Below the pieces are notes generated by a model. That model saw only the letters and a program-made list of their open reading frames with translations. It was not told the origin of the DNA and searched no databases. This document shows, one piece after another, positions 1 to 7,354 of a stretch of DNA of 19,750 nucleotides (its first letter is position 1; each line of letters opens with the position of its first letter). The stretch comes from Lachnospiraceae bacterium. Its GTDB lineage: Bacteria; Bacillota; Clostridia; Lachnospirales; Lachnospiraceae. The stretch is taken from assembly GCA_019421365.1 (NCBI GenBank), contig JAHZFJ010000046.1, positions 1 to 19,750 of the forward strand. Direction: 5' to 3'. A program made the translations under genes and the position numbers.

Positions 1-6
1 TAAATT

Positions 7-54
7 CCCTCATGAGTGAGGGCAGGGGAGCTGAAGTGTCGAAGACACTTTTTT
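7..54 (+). terminator. Tandem hairpins ending in an intrinsic terminator
   Basis: Two hairpins follow each other. CCCTCA/TGAGGG (7-12 with 17-22) has a 4-base loop. AAGTGTC/GACACTT (34-40 with 44-50) has a GAA loop and runs into a T tract ending at 54. The second has the form of a rho-independent terminator and probably ends a gene lying left of the window. That gene itself cannot be identified. Confidence 0.7.
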
Positions 55-89
55 ATATCTTAAACAATAACCATCTTGGTCTCACCTCC

Positions 90-118
90 TTGACATATAC
101 CCCTTACGGGTATATAAT
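90..118 (+). promoter_or_regulatory. Sigma-A promoter with CsoR-type operator in the spacer
   Basis: TTGACA at 90-95 and TATAAT at 113-118 are separated by 17 bases, a full consensus match. The inverted repeat ATATACCC-N5-GGGTATAT (95-102 with 108-115) fills the spacer and touches both boxes. Its C/G-run core flanked by ATA/TAT resembles operators of the CsoR/CstR family (copper or persulfide sensing repressors). Binding there would block RNA polymerase. The regulator gene is not in the window, so the effector, copper or sulfane sulfur, is inferred only. Confidence 0.72.
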
Positions 119-190
119 GCAAGGAAAAGTGGGATGTATTGTTGGTTTAGATAACACAATACAAAATTAATGAATTAGGAGGAGACTAGT

Positions 191-547
191 ATGGCAACAG
201 TAATTATTGTAGTGATTTTGGTCGTCATTGCTGCCTTAGCAGCAAAAAATAGTATAAAGCATTTTAAAGGTGAGGGAGGTTGTTGTGGGGGCGGTAGTGT
301 GCCTAAGACCAAAAATAAAAAATTACAGGGGTCAATAATTGCAAAAAAAACAATTTATATAGATGGTATGCATTGTGACAACTGTAAGAACAAAGTAGAA
401 AAGAATATAAATCAAATAGATGGAGCAGTGGCAAAAGTAAATCTTAGAAGGAATATAGCAGTTGTCTCTATGGATCGGCACATTTCAGATACAGAACTTT
501 TGGAAGCAGTGAAGCAAGCTAACTATACGGTAACGAAGATAGAGTAG
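191..547 (+). CDS. Membrane-anchored Cys-rich protein fused to an HMA metal-binding domain
   Basis: This 118-residue protein probably binds and hands over Cu(I) or a related soft metal at the inner face of the membrane. Residues 2-18 form one hydrophobic helix. A basic stretch and CCGGG (C31, C32) follow, the layout of the short FeoB-associated Cys-rich membrane proteins. Residues about 52-118 form a heavy-metal-associated (HMA) domain with the metal motif GMHCDNC (C62 and C65), as in CopZ and the N-termini of CopA ATPases; His replaces the usual Thr before the first Cys. AGGAGG at 177-182 sits 8 bases before the ATG. The promoter carries a CsoR-like palindrome, which agrees with metal control, and a terminator follows at 613. 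The domain reading is strong; copper rather than another thiophilic metal is inference. Confidence 0.82.
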   Translation: MATVIIVVILVVIAALAAKNSIKHFKGEGGCCGGGSVPKTKNKKLQGSIIAKKTIYIDGMHCDNCKNKVEKNINQIDGAVAKVNLRRNIAVVSMDRHISDTELLEAVKQANYTVTKIE

Positions 548-612
548 CAGGTTGTACATAGAAAGAAACACATAGTGTTATAAAAAATATCGACTTAAAG
601 GTAGAGCATATT

Positions 613-638
613 GGACAGTGTAAGAGCTGTCCTTTTTT
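613..638 (+). terminator. Intrinsic terminator after the HMA gene
   Basis: GGACAG (613-618) pairs with CTGTCC (627-632) across an 8-base loop and is followed directly by six T residues. It ends the single-gene transcript that starts at the promoter near 113. Confidence 0.8.
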
Positions 639-747
639 GCGTTTAGAAAGGGCGATATTTCTGATTTACGTAAGAAATCTACTTTAGTGGTCATGTTAAT
701 GAATTGTAACTAATAGGCTTTAATAAATATATTATTGAGGAGAGCAT

Positions 748-1554
748 ATGATTGATAATGAAAAATTTAGTGCAATAGCACAAAAGAGCAATAAAGAAGA
801 TGTTAAGATCAATAATACTCCTTCCTTAGAACTTTTAAGTAATAGTCAGGCAAAAAGGGTAAATTATATATTGAAAAAATATTCGAATACATTGTCAAAT
901 AGCATGGAAGATAGAGATAAAGTAATCTTGTTGCAAGCAAGAGAAGAAATACAAAGAAGATTACCACAACGGATTTTAATGTGTAAGGTTATTCCAATGC
1001 AAGACTTGAATAAATATCTAAACTTCAATTACAATGTCGGTACTTTTATGTTTAGAAAAGCAGATATAACGTATATGCAAGAAAATAGTTACTATACCAA
1101 TGTTGTTGATATGTTTTATAATTGCCTTAGATTAGACTATGAGAAGTCTATGTTTATAAAATGTAATAGAATGGAAATAATTGAATTAGAGATTGAAAAT
1201 TATTCGGGCAGGGTTCCGTTGAATGCTAGAACATACAATGAGTTCAATGAGAATAAAATAGAAATTAATAAGGGAACACCATATACTGGGATTGGGTGGA
1301 CTCTCCATGAATGTGGCGTACCTGAATTTTATGTTACAATATCAGAGAATAGTGTAAATAGGAATGTGGATTATGATGAATTTCCCTTATTTTCTTTCTA
1401 TGCAAAAGTTTATATAGCAGACAAGGAAACAAATAAAATTATGCAAATAGCAAGGTATGACAATGATACTTACGATGGAAAACTAATGTTTAATAAATTT
1501 GAAAAATGTTGCACTAAGGAAGATAAGTTAGATGTAGATAGAATAATTAGGTAA
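748..1554 (+). CDS. Unrecognised 268-residue protein
   Basis: I do not recognise a family here. The start is well supported: GAGGAGAG at 737-744 lies just before an ATG. The first ~45 residues are polar and probably disordered. Residues ~45-75 look helical and charged. The remainder has regularly spaced aromatic and beta-type segments, with short motifs such as LDYEKSMF and TGIGWTLHECG. There is no signal peptide or membrane segment, so a soluble cytoplasmic protein is likely. The coding sequence is very AT-rich. The gene stands alone between a terminator at 613 and one at 1618, so it is its own transcription unit and gives no functional hint by operon. The internal segments could be a compact enzymatic domain, but I will not assign one. 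Confidence 0.7.
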   Translation: MIDNEKFSAIAQKSNKEDVKINNTPSLELLSNSQAKRVNYILKKYSNTLSNSMEDRDKVILLQAREEIQRRLPQRILMCKVIPMQDLNKYLNFNYNVGTFMFRKADITYMQENSYYTNVVDMFYNCLRLDYEKSMFIKCNRMEIIELEIENYSGRVPLNARTYNEFNENKIEINKGTPYTGIGWTLHECGVPEFYVTISENSVNRNVDYDEFPLFSFYAKVYIADKETNKIMQIARYDNDTYDGKLMFNKFEKCCTKEDKLDVDRIIR

Positions 1555-1617
1555 GAAAAACTTTGTTTATAATGTAGGGTTGTATTTATTTCGAATTACA
1601 TAAGAATGAAAATAACG

Positions 1618-1650
1618 AGAGGTCGGTGTTAAAACACGGACCTCTTTAAT
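1618..1650 (+). terminator. Intrinsic terminator after the unrecognised gene
   Basis: AGAGGTC (1618-1624) pairs with GACCTCT (1639-1645). After a G/G mismatch the stem continues as GTGT (1626-1629) with ACAC (1634-1637). A T-rich tract follows. It separates the 748 gene from the importer operon. Confidence 0.7.
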
Positions 1651-1719
1651 TTTATGCCAAGCAGTTTTATGGAGAATTTTAGGATTAGATAAAAGAATGT
1701 AAATAATATTAAATTTGTA

Positions 1720-1748
1720 TTGACAATAACACGATTATGGAATAAAAT
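1720..1748 (+). promoter_or_regulatory. Promoter of the ABC importer operon
   Basis: TTGACA (1720-1725) and TAAAAT (1743-1748) are 17 bases apart, a near-consensus vegetative promoter. It lies about 70 bases before the lipoprotein start codon. I see no other strong promoter before 6804, so it likely serves all six genes from 1819 to 6777. Confidence 0.7.
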
Positions 1749-1767
1749 ACCACTATTCATATAAATA

Positions 1768-1803
1768 CTGTATGATTTGTATGAAATGTATGAAAAGTAT
1801 GAA
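1768..1803 (+). repeat. Four tandem 9-bp repeats in the operon leader
   Basis: Four consecutive 9-mers share the core GTATGA: CTGTATGAT, TTGTATGAA, ATGTATGAA and AAGTATGAA. They occupy most of the untranslated leader between the -10 box and the ribosome-binding site (GGAGG at 1806-1810). They could be a binding array for a regulator, a leader RNA element, or simple slippage; the sequence does not decide. Confidence 0.6.
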
Positions 1804-1818
1804 TTGGAGGATGGAGTA

Positions 1819-2679
1819 ATGAAAACAAGGCTTTTTAAACAATCAATTGTAATGGTGTTATTGGTTTCTATGTTGTTGCTAGTAACTGGATGTGGGAAAA
1901 AGGAAGAAGATAGCACAACAATCCATGCAGTTACAGGAGGCAGTCCAGCACCATATATAACGGTGGAAGAAGATGGTACATATTCAGGATATGATATCGA
2001 GGTGTTAAAAGCCGTATTTGATCGGTTACCTCAATACAAATTAGATCTTCAGACAGCGGAGTTTGATTCGATCTTTACAGGTTTAACTGCCGGAAATTAT
2101 CAATTAGCAGTAAATAACTTTAGCTATAGAGAAGAACGAAGCGAAAGTTATTATTTTTCTTTCCCTTATGATGAGATTACATATGTATTTGTACAACGAA
2201 ATGGCGATGAGCCATTAACTTCATTGCAAGATGCTGCGGATAGAGGATATAAGATAGAATCCAATGCGGGGGGAAATGTAACCAATGCTATTGAACAATG
2301 GAATAGTGAAAATCCAGATTCACAAATTGAGATTATTTATTCCGATGCAGATTTAGCGGTTTGGTTTGAACATATCGAAGATGGAACGGCAGATTTCCGT
2401 ATTGATGACCTTCCAATCTACAATGCTTATTTAGAAGAATTTGAATTCCAAAACTTGCAGAAATCAGAACTTACGACAGAAGAGACTGCAAGGATATCTA
2501 CAGCGCTTGATGCTTACTTTTTATTCCCTAAGACTAAGGAAGGCGATGAACTTAGAACGGAGGTTAATAAGGTGTTAAAAGAGCTTCAAGAGGATGGAAC
2601 CTTATTGAAACTATCACAAGAATATTTCGGAGCGGATCAAGTACCAGATGCATCAAAATATGTAACACCAATCAATTAG
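1819..2679 (+). CDS. Amino-acid ABC transporter substrate-binding lipoprotein
   Basis: This is a family 3 periplasmic-type solute-binding protein (SBP_bac_3) that captures an amino acid outside the cell for the permease and ATPase encoded downstream. I place the start at the ATG 1819, 8 bases after GGAGG. An in-frame TTG at 1777 would add 14 repeat-encoded residues and lacks a ribosome site. The 286-residue protein has a lipoprotein signal with lipobox VTGC and lipid-anchor Cys25. Family hallmarks follow: FDSIFTGLTAG, an ERSESYYFSFPY segment containing the ligand-binding Arg/Ser region, and a late RIDDLP segment with the Asp that usually holds the ligand amino group. The closest functional group is cystine/polar amino-acid binding (TcyA/TcyJ/TcyK type). 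The precise ligand is inferred from the neighbouring thiol genes, not from the binding site. Confidence 0.88.
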   Translation: MKTRLFKQSIVMVLLVSMLLLVTGCGKKEEDSTTIHAVTGGSPAPYITVEEDGTYSGYDIEVLKAVFDRLPQYKLDLQTAEFDSIFTGLTAGNYQLAVNNFSYREERSESYYFSFPYDEITYVFVQRNGDEPLTSLQDAADRGYKIESNAGGNVTNAIEQWNSENPDSQIEIIYSDADLAVWFEHIEDGTADFRIDDLPIYNAYLEEFEFQNLQKSELTTEETARISTALDAYFLFPKTKEGDELRTEVNKVLKELQEDGTLLKLSQEYFGADQVPDASKYVTPIN

Positions 2680-2704
2680 TCGGAATTAAAGGAGGAGCAG
2701 TAGT

Positions 2705-3733
2705 ATGAAGGACTTTGATTATGAAATTATAAATGGACGAAAAATTAGAGTAAGACCATTAGAAGTAGTTTCTGAAGTCGATGAGAATGGATATTTTCAC
2801 CGACAACCAAATCACTTTACTGTAGGGTTTAAAGATGGAGAAAATCCTGTAGAAGCAGGAAGATATCATTTAGTTTGGGCAAAGCTTTGCCACTGGTCTA
2901 ATCGTGCTTCCATCGTACGTGAATTACTTGGTCTAGAGGAAGCAATTAGTGTTAATTTAGTAGAGCATGCACAGCATGAAAAGAATTTAGGCTGGGAATT
3001 TATCTATGATGAAAACCACGTGGACCCGATTTTAGATATTCAATTCTTAAGTGAAGCTTATTATAAAGCAGATGATGATTATGCAGGAAGAACAACGGTT
3101 CCAGCCCTTATTGATGTAAAGACAGGAAAGGTGGTTAATAATGATTATAACCGTCTAACTAACTATTTTGAGGTGGACTTTAAGGAGTTTCATAAGGAGG
3201 GTGCACCAGATTTATATCCAGTTTTGCTTAGAGAGAATATTGATGAACTCAACGATTGGTTATTTGATAATATCAATAACGCCGTGTATAGAACTGCATT
3301 TGCTGGTTCAAAGGAAGCATATTGGGAGGCCTATAATGGGTTTTATGCAGCCATGGATATACTGGAGGAACGACTTGAAAGTAAGAGATTTCTTTTTGGG
3401 GATTATGTAACCGATAGTGATATCAGACTTTATGTAACGTTAGCTAGATTAGATATTCGATATACTTATCAGTTAGGTCATACGAAGCATCCACTGTTTA
3501 CTTATAAAAATTTGTGGGGATATGCAAGGGATTTGTATCAGATTCCAGCATTTAAGAACAATACATATTTTAAAGACTTCGCAAATCCAAATAACAAGAA
3601 AAGCGGAAATTTAATGGAAACCTTTAATGCAAGATTTTTGGATGAAATTAATTTTGATGCGTACTGGGGAGCACCTCATAATCGAGCTAGATTAAGTAGT
3701 GACCCAGGGAACAAATGTAAGGTAGAGAGATAG
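2705..3733 (+). CDS. Glutathionyl-hydroquinone-reductase-like thioredoxin-fold/GST protein (copy 1)
   Basis: This 342-residue cytoplasmic protein belongs to the ECM4/YqjG-like branch of the glutathione S-transferases (Xi class), which reduce S-conjugates of hydroquinones through a catalytic Cys. The N-terminal thioredoxin fold carries Cys62 in the motif CHWS, where the canonical family has CPWA. The C-terminal helical GST domain contains RFLFGDYVTDSDIRLYVTLARLD, matching the family's typical GDxxTxADIRLF region. The site that in classical members reads NESS and holds the glutamyl part of glutathione here reads NNDY, so the thiol partner may not be glutathione. AAAGGAGGAG precedes the ATG. It lies 25 bases after the binding protein and 14 before a close paralogue. 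Family assignment is firm; the substrate is unknown. Confidence 0.83.
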   Translation: MKDFDYEIINGRKIRVRPLEVVSEVDENGYFHRQPNHFTVGFKDGENPVEAGRYHLVWAKLCHWSNRASIVRELLGLEEAISVNLVEHAQHEKNLGWEFIYDENHVDPILDIQFLSEAYYKADDDYAGRTTVPALIDVKTGKVVNNDYNRLTNYFEVDFKEFHKEGAPDLYPVLLRENIDELNDWLFDNINNAVYRTAFAGSKEAYWEAYNGFYAAMDILEERLESKRFLFGDYVTDSDIRLYVTLARLDIRYTYQLGHTKHPLFTYKNLWGYARDLYQIPAFKNNTYFKDFANPNNKKSGNLMETFNARFLDEINFDAYWGAPHNRARLSSDPGNKCKVER

Positions 3734-3747
3734 GGGGGGGAGAGCAG

Positions 3748-4785
3748 ATGGCAGAATATATCGAAATAAATGGAAGACGGGTTCGTGTTCGTCCTACAGA
3801 AACAGTAAGTGAAGTAGATGCTTATGGGAATTTTCATAGGCAACCAAACCATTTCACAAAAGGATTTGAAAATGGAGAAAATATAGTTGAGAAAGATAGA
3901 TACATTTTATTCTGGGCGAAGGGATGCCATTGGTCCAATCGAGCTGCAATTGTAAGAGAATTGCTTGGATTACAAGATGCCATAAAAGTTGAAATTGTAG
4001 GCTGGGCTGATCATGGTCCTGAGAAAAAGTTAGGCTGGGAATTTATTAATTCACCAAACCATATCAATCCTGAAACAGAAGCACAATTTTTAAGTGAATT
4101 GTACTACAATGCTGATCCAGACTATCAGGGAAGAGCTACGGTACCAGCATTTGTTGATTATAAAACAAAAAAGGTGGTAAATAATGATTATCACAAACTG
4201 ACAAATTATCTAGAAGAAAATTTTAGACCATTTCATAAAAAGGATGCACCTGATCTTTATCCAGAGGAATTACGAGAAGAAATCGATAAACTGAACTGGT
4301 GGTTGTTTGAAAATGTAAACAATGCAGTATACCGCGCGCAATTTGCACAAACCTTACAAGCGTTTTCTGATGCCTATGAAACTTTTTTTGCTGGATTAGA
4401 AACAATGGAAAAACGTCTTGAGAATCGGCGTTTTCTATTTGGAGATTATGTGACTGATAGCGACATTCGTCTCTTTGTAACCCTTGCTAGATATGATGTG
4501 GCGTATTCAAGAAATATTGGACCATGTAAACAACGTCTTGTAGATTATAAGAATCTCTGGGGATATGCAAGAGACTTGTATCAGATTCCTGCATTTGCAC
4601 ATAACACGTATTTTAAAGATTTCGCTGCAACTAGGGATTTGAGTAAGGAAGACGATAATTACTTTACATCTACCTATTATGATATGGTCATTCCAGCTAC
4701 GGACTTTGATGCTTTATGGAGTACTCCGACAGGACGAGAAGGGTTAAGTAAAAACCCATCAAATAAATTCAGACTAGAGAAATAG
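3748..4785 (+). CDS. Glutathionyl-hydroquinone-reductase-like thioredoxin-fold/GST protein (copy 2)
   Basis: This 345-residue paralogue of the preceding gene is collinear along almost its full length. The shared blocks include the FHRQPNHFT segment near residue 30, catalytic Cys60 in CHWS, VVNNDY, and the RFLFGDYVTDSDIRL and YKNLWGYARDLYQIPAF segments. It should also be a cytosolic Cys-dependent reductase or transferase acting on a thiol conjugate. Divergence is concentrated near residues 80-95 and at the C-terminus, suggesting the two copies prefer different substrates or form a pair. A G-rich ribosome site (GGGGGGGAG) precedes the ATG. The tandem arrangement inside an importer operon implies that the imported compound, or its breakdown product, is the substrate. 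That link is inference. Confidence 0.83.
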   Translation: MAEYIEINGRRVRVRPTETVSEVDAYGNFHRQPNHFTKGFENGENIVEKDRYILFWAKGCHWSNRAAIVRELLGLQDAIKVEIVGWADHGPEKKLGWEFINSPNHINPETEAQFLSELYYNADPDYQGRATVPAFVDYKTKKVVNNDYHKLTNYLEENFRPFHKKDAPDLYPEELREEIDKLNWWLFENVNNAVYRAQFAQTLQAFSDAYETFFAGLETMEKRLENRRFLFGDYVTDSDIRLFVTLARYDVAYSRNIGPCKQRLVDYKNLWGYARDLYQIPAFAHNTYFKDFAATRDLSKEDDNYFTSTYYDMVIPATDFDALWSTPTGREGLSKNPSNKFRLEK

Positions 4786-4804
4786 ATTATAAGGGGGAAG
4801 ACAT

Positions 4805-5251
4805 TTGAAGGCAATTCGTGTAACCGAGGAATGGCAAAAGGCTGGTGTTTATTATGTCCGAACACAGGCAATGTGTATAGGATTTCAAATCTCCTTGGAT
4901 ATGGAGTTTAGTGAGGATACACCTAAAGATGAATATGTTTTAGTATTGGAGGGTGATATCCCAGTTTCCACATGCAGGCTTCGCTATCTGGATAACGAGA
5001 CGGGAAAAATTGAGAGAGTTGCGACTCTAGAGGAGTACCGGGGGCAGCACTACGGACAGGAAGCAATCTTAGAAGCAGAACGATGGATGAAAGAAAAGGG
5101 AGTTACTAAGATATTGATTAATTCTAGAGAGTCAGCCTTAGGATTTTACGTAAAATTAGGTTATATTCCAGATTATACACAGGTTTCTGGGCACGGTGAT
5201 TTTAAATGTGTTCTAACCTCTAAAATACTATCTGAAGTAAAGGAGGTATAA
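4805..5251 (+). CDS. GNAT-family N-acetyltransferase
   Basis: This 148-residue acetyl-CoA-dependent acetyltransferase probably acts on an amino group of a small molecule. The acetyl-CoA pyrophosphate-binding motif A is seen as RGQHYG at residues 79-84, followed by the usual helix. The GNAT motif B signature GFYVKLGY lies near residues 113-120. The start is a TTG at 4805 preceded by AAGGGGGAAG; no ATG fits. It sits between the GST-like pair and the permease, and its 3' end holds the permease ribosome site (AGGAGG 5241-5246). In Bacillus, GNAT enzymes encoded with cystine-type importers (the ytmI operon, and SnaA of the S-(2-succino)cysteine pathway) acetylate S-substituted cysteines. By analogy a cysteine conjugate is a plausible substrate here, but the sequence does not prove it. 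Confidence 0.8.
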   Translation: MKAIRVTEEWQKAGVYYVRTQAMCIGFQISLDMEFSEDTPKDEYVLVLEGDIPVSTCRLRYLDNETGKIERVATLEEYRGQHYGQEAILEAERWMKEKGVTKILINSRESALGFYVKLGYIPDYTQVSGHGDFKCVLTSKILSEVKEV

Positions 5252-5254
5252 AAA

Positions 5255-6022
5255 ATGGCAAAATTATTTGATTTTAAAGCCGTATTTTCACAAATACCCA
5301 AATTGCTAAAATACCTCCCGGTAACATTAGAATTAGCGGTAATTTCTATGGTGATTGCAGTGGTACTAGGATTACTAATTGCTATTATTAAGATAAAAAA
5401 GATTCCAGTAATAAGCCAACTTGCAAATGTATACATATCTATTGTTCGAGGAACACCAATCATTGTACAGTTATATATTGCTTACTTTGGAATTCCTATG
5501 ATTATTAAGTATTTTTACATGCAAAATGGTATGACATATCAAGGAAATTCTACTTCTGGTATGGTCTATGCCATCATCGCACTTTCTATGAATGAGTCTG
5601 CTTATATTGCAGAAATATTTCGTGGAGCGCTACAATCTGTTGGGGTTGGACAGATTGAGGCAGCAAGCGCGCTTGGAATGACCTATTTTCAATCCCTTAG
5701 ACGGATTATCTTACCAGAGACATTTATGTTAGCACTGCCGGGCTTAGGGAATTCCTTTATCGGGTTAATCAAAGGCACTTCACTTGCATTTACTTGTGCC
5801 GTTGTTGAAATGACTGCACAGGGAAAGATTATCGGTGGAAGAACATATCGTTATTTTGAAGTTTATGTTTCCCTTGCATTGATTTACTGGATGGTTACTT
5901 TTGTTGTGGAAATTATTATTAAACAGATTGAAAAAAGAAATAGTATCCCAGAACAGGTGGAACTAGTGAAGATAGGTACTTTAGAACAAGAGAAAAAAAA
6001 TGTACTGGGAGGAGAATTATGA
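5255..6022 (+). CDS. Amino-acid ABC transporter permease
   Basis: This 255-residue integral membrane subunit of the HisM/GlnP/TcyL class forms the translocation channel, probably as a homodimer because the operon has only one permease. About five hydrophobic segments are visible, starting near residues 22-45. The ATPase-contacting EAA loop occupies residues ~135-154 (EAASALGMTYFQSLRRIILPE), and the conserved LPGLGNSFIGLIKGTSL follows. The ATG at 5255 has AGGAGG 8 bases upstream. The stop overlaps the ATPase start by 4 bases (ATGA at 6019-6022), giving translational coupling. Confidence 0.92.
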   Translation: MAKLFDFKAVFSQIPKLLKYLPVTLELAVISMVIAVVLGLLIAIIKIKKIPVISQLANVYISIVRGTPIIVQLYIAYFGIPMIIKYFYMQNGMTYQGNSTSGMVYAIIALSMNESAYIAEIFRGALQSVGVGQIEAASALGMTYFQSLRRIILPETFMLALPGLGNSFIGLIKGTSLAFTCAVVEMTAQGKIIGGRTYRYFEVYVSLALIYWMVTFVVEIIIKQIEKRNSIPEQVELVKIGTLEQEKKNVLGGEL

Positions 6023-6777
6023 TAGAGATAAAAAACTTGTCGAAACAATACCACGGCAATATTGTCTTAGAACAAATTAATCTAACCGTACATAAAGGGG
6101 ATGTAGTAGGAATAATCGGACCATCAGGAACTGGTAAATCTACGCTTCTTCGCTGTATGAACCGTCTGGAAGTACCAGAACAGGGGGAGATTATACTAGG
6201 AGATAAGACCATTGATTTGTCAAAGAAAAATAGTAAGGATATTGTAGAGTTACGTAAAAATTCAGGAATGGTCTTTCAGAAATTCAATCTTTTTGAGAAA
6301 AAAACAGCTTTGGAGAATGTGATGGAAGGTCTGATAGTAGTACAAAAGAAGAGTAAGGTAGAAGCAAGAAGAATCGCTGAAGAAGAACTAGAACGAGTTG
6401 GAATGAGTGCATGGGCTAATCATTATCCAAAACATCTATCAGGTGGTCAGCAACAGCGTGTTGCAATTGCACGTGCCCTAGCAATGAAGCCACAGTTTCT
6501 TCTATTAGATGAGCCTACTTCTGCACTAGATCCAGAATTGGTGGGAGAAGTACTTGAGACAATTAAAAAAGTAGCAGCAGAAGGACTTACCATGCTTTTA
6601 GTATCCCATGAAATGAACTTTGTTAGGCATGTGGCAAATCGAGTAATCTTTCTTGACAGCGGACACATTGTGGAAGATGGGACTCCAAAAGAAGTGTTTG
6701 GAAATCCAAAGAACCAGAGAACTAAGGACTTTTTAGAAAAAATGAATTTGATGAATCAGCCGGAGTATTCGATATAA
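6019..6777 (+). CDS. Amino-acid ABC transporter ATP-binding protein
   Basis: This 252-residue nucleotide-binding subunit powers import by the permease it overlaps. All ABC motifs are present: Walker A GPSGTGKST (34-42), Q-loop Gln87, signature LSGGQQQ (140-146), Walker B LLLDEP (161-166) with catalytic Glu165, the D-loop SALD and the switch His197. This matches polar-amino-acid importers of the GlnQ/HisP/TcyN type at full length. It is the last gene of the apparent operon. No clear terminator hairpin follows, so read-through into the flavodoxin gene at 6891 is possible. Confidence 0.93.
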   Translation: MIEIKNLSKQYHGNIVLEQINLTVHKGDVVGIIGPSGTGKSTLLRCMNRLEVPEQGEIILGDKTIDLSKKNSKDIVELRKNSGMVFQKFNLFEKKTALENVMEGLIVVQKKSKVEARRIAEEELERVGMSAWANHYPKHLSGGQQQRVAIARALAMKPQFLLLDEPTSALDPELVGEVLETIKKVAAEGLTMLLVSHEMNFVRHVANRVIFLDSGHIVEDGTPKEVFGNPKNQRTKDFLEKMNLMNQPEYSI

Positions 6778-6803
6778 TTTGGACTGAGTGGGAAAAGTTT
6801 GTA

Positions 6804-6832
6804 TTGACCTATAGAACTGATTGATATATATT
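6804..6832 (+). promoter_or_regulatory. Probable promoter of the flavodoxin-like gene
   Basis: TTGACC (6804-6809) and TATATT (6827-6832) are separated by 17 bases, about 60 bases before the ATG at 6891. This suggests the gene can be expressed independently of the importer operon. Confidence 0.55.
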
Positions 6833-6890
6833 GAGTATATAAATCCACTTTTTGGATGGGAGATTGTTTATAAAAAGGAGATCATTAAAA

Positions 6891-7316
6891 ATGAGAACAA
6901 TAATTATGTATTATACTTTTGGCGGAAGTTCTAGGAAAGAGGCTAATCGCATAGCTGATGAGAATGATAATTCAGTACTCTGTGAGATTAAGGAAGAAAA
7001 GAAACGAAATATAATTACAGCATTTTTCTCTGGATGTCCAAAAGCAATAAAGAGAGAGCAGTCTTCAATTCAGAAAATAGAACATAATCTAAATAATTTT
7101 GATAAGATTATATTAGTTGCACCAGTATGGGCAGGTTATCCGGCACCTGCATTTAATTCTATGGTAGAACTTTTACCATCTGGAAAAGAGGTAGAGGTAT
7201 ACCTATGTTCTGGCGGAGGAGAGACTCCAAAGAGTCAAGAGGGAACGTGTCAAATAATTCGAGACAAAAGTTGTAATTTAATTGCCTATCATAATATTAA
7301 AACAACTAAAAAATAA
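6891..7316 (+). CDS. Small flavodoxin-like protein with a replaced C-terminus
   Basis: This 141-residue protein has the flavodoxin fold and is expected to bind FMN and transfer electrons in the cytoplasm. The phosphate-binding loop is TFGGSSRKEA near residues 8-17, and VAPVWAGYPAPAFNS forms the second flavin-contacting region. The start is the ATG 6891 (AAGGAG at 6875-6880); an in-frame TTG at 6852 has no ribosome site. The extreme C-terminus is odd. After AYHNIK it ends TTKK, while an almost identical DNA segment at 11174-11211 continues the same frame as KQAFLLTRKKR and then stops. The last residues were therefore swapped when the amylase-bearing segment arrived. The domain core is complete, so function may be retained. 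Confidence 0.75.
   Translation: MRTIIMYYTFGGSSRKEANRIADENDNSVLCEIKEEKKRNIITAFFSGCPKAIKREQSSIQKIEHNLNNFDKIILVAPVWAGYPAPAFNSMVELLPSGKEVEVYLCSGGGETPKSQEGTCQIIRDKSCNLIAYHNIKTTKK
7263..7300 (+). repeat. Left direct repeat bracketing the amylase segment
   Basis: This is the 3' end of the flavodoxin gene (codons for DKSCNLIAYHNI plus two bases). It matches 11174-11211: the last 29 bases (7272-7300) are identical. The 9 bases before them differ at two positions, both silent (GAC/GAT for Asp, AGT/AGC for Ser). Confidence 0.85.
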
Positions 7317-7354
7317 TAAGAGAAATAGTTATAAATCAAAATTTCTAAATAAAA

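Noticed and set aside
704..733. TTGTAA-N18-TATATT as promoter of the 748 gene.
   Set aside because: Transcription would begin at or after the ribosome site (737-744), leaving it out of the mRNA.
1777..1818. TTG 1777 as start of the substrate-binding lipoprotein.
   Set aside because: The extra 14 residues derive from the 9-bp repeats and would bury the lipoprotein signal; ATG 1819 has GGAGG at the right distance.
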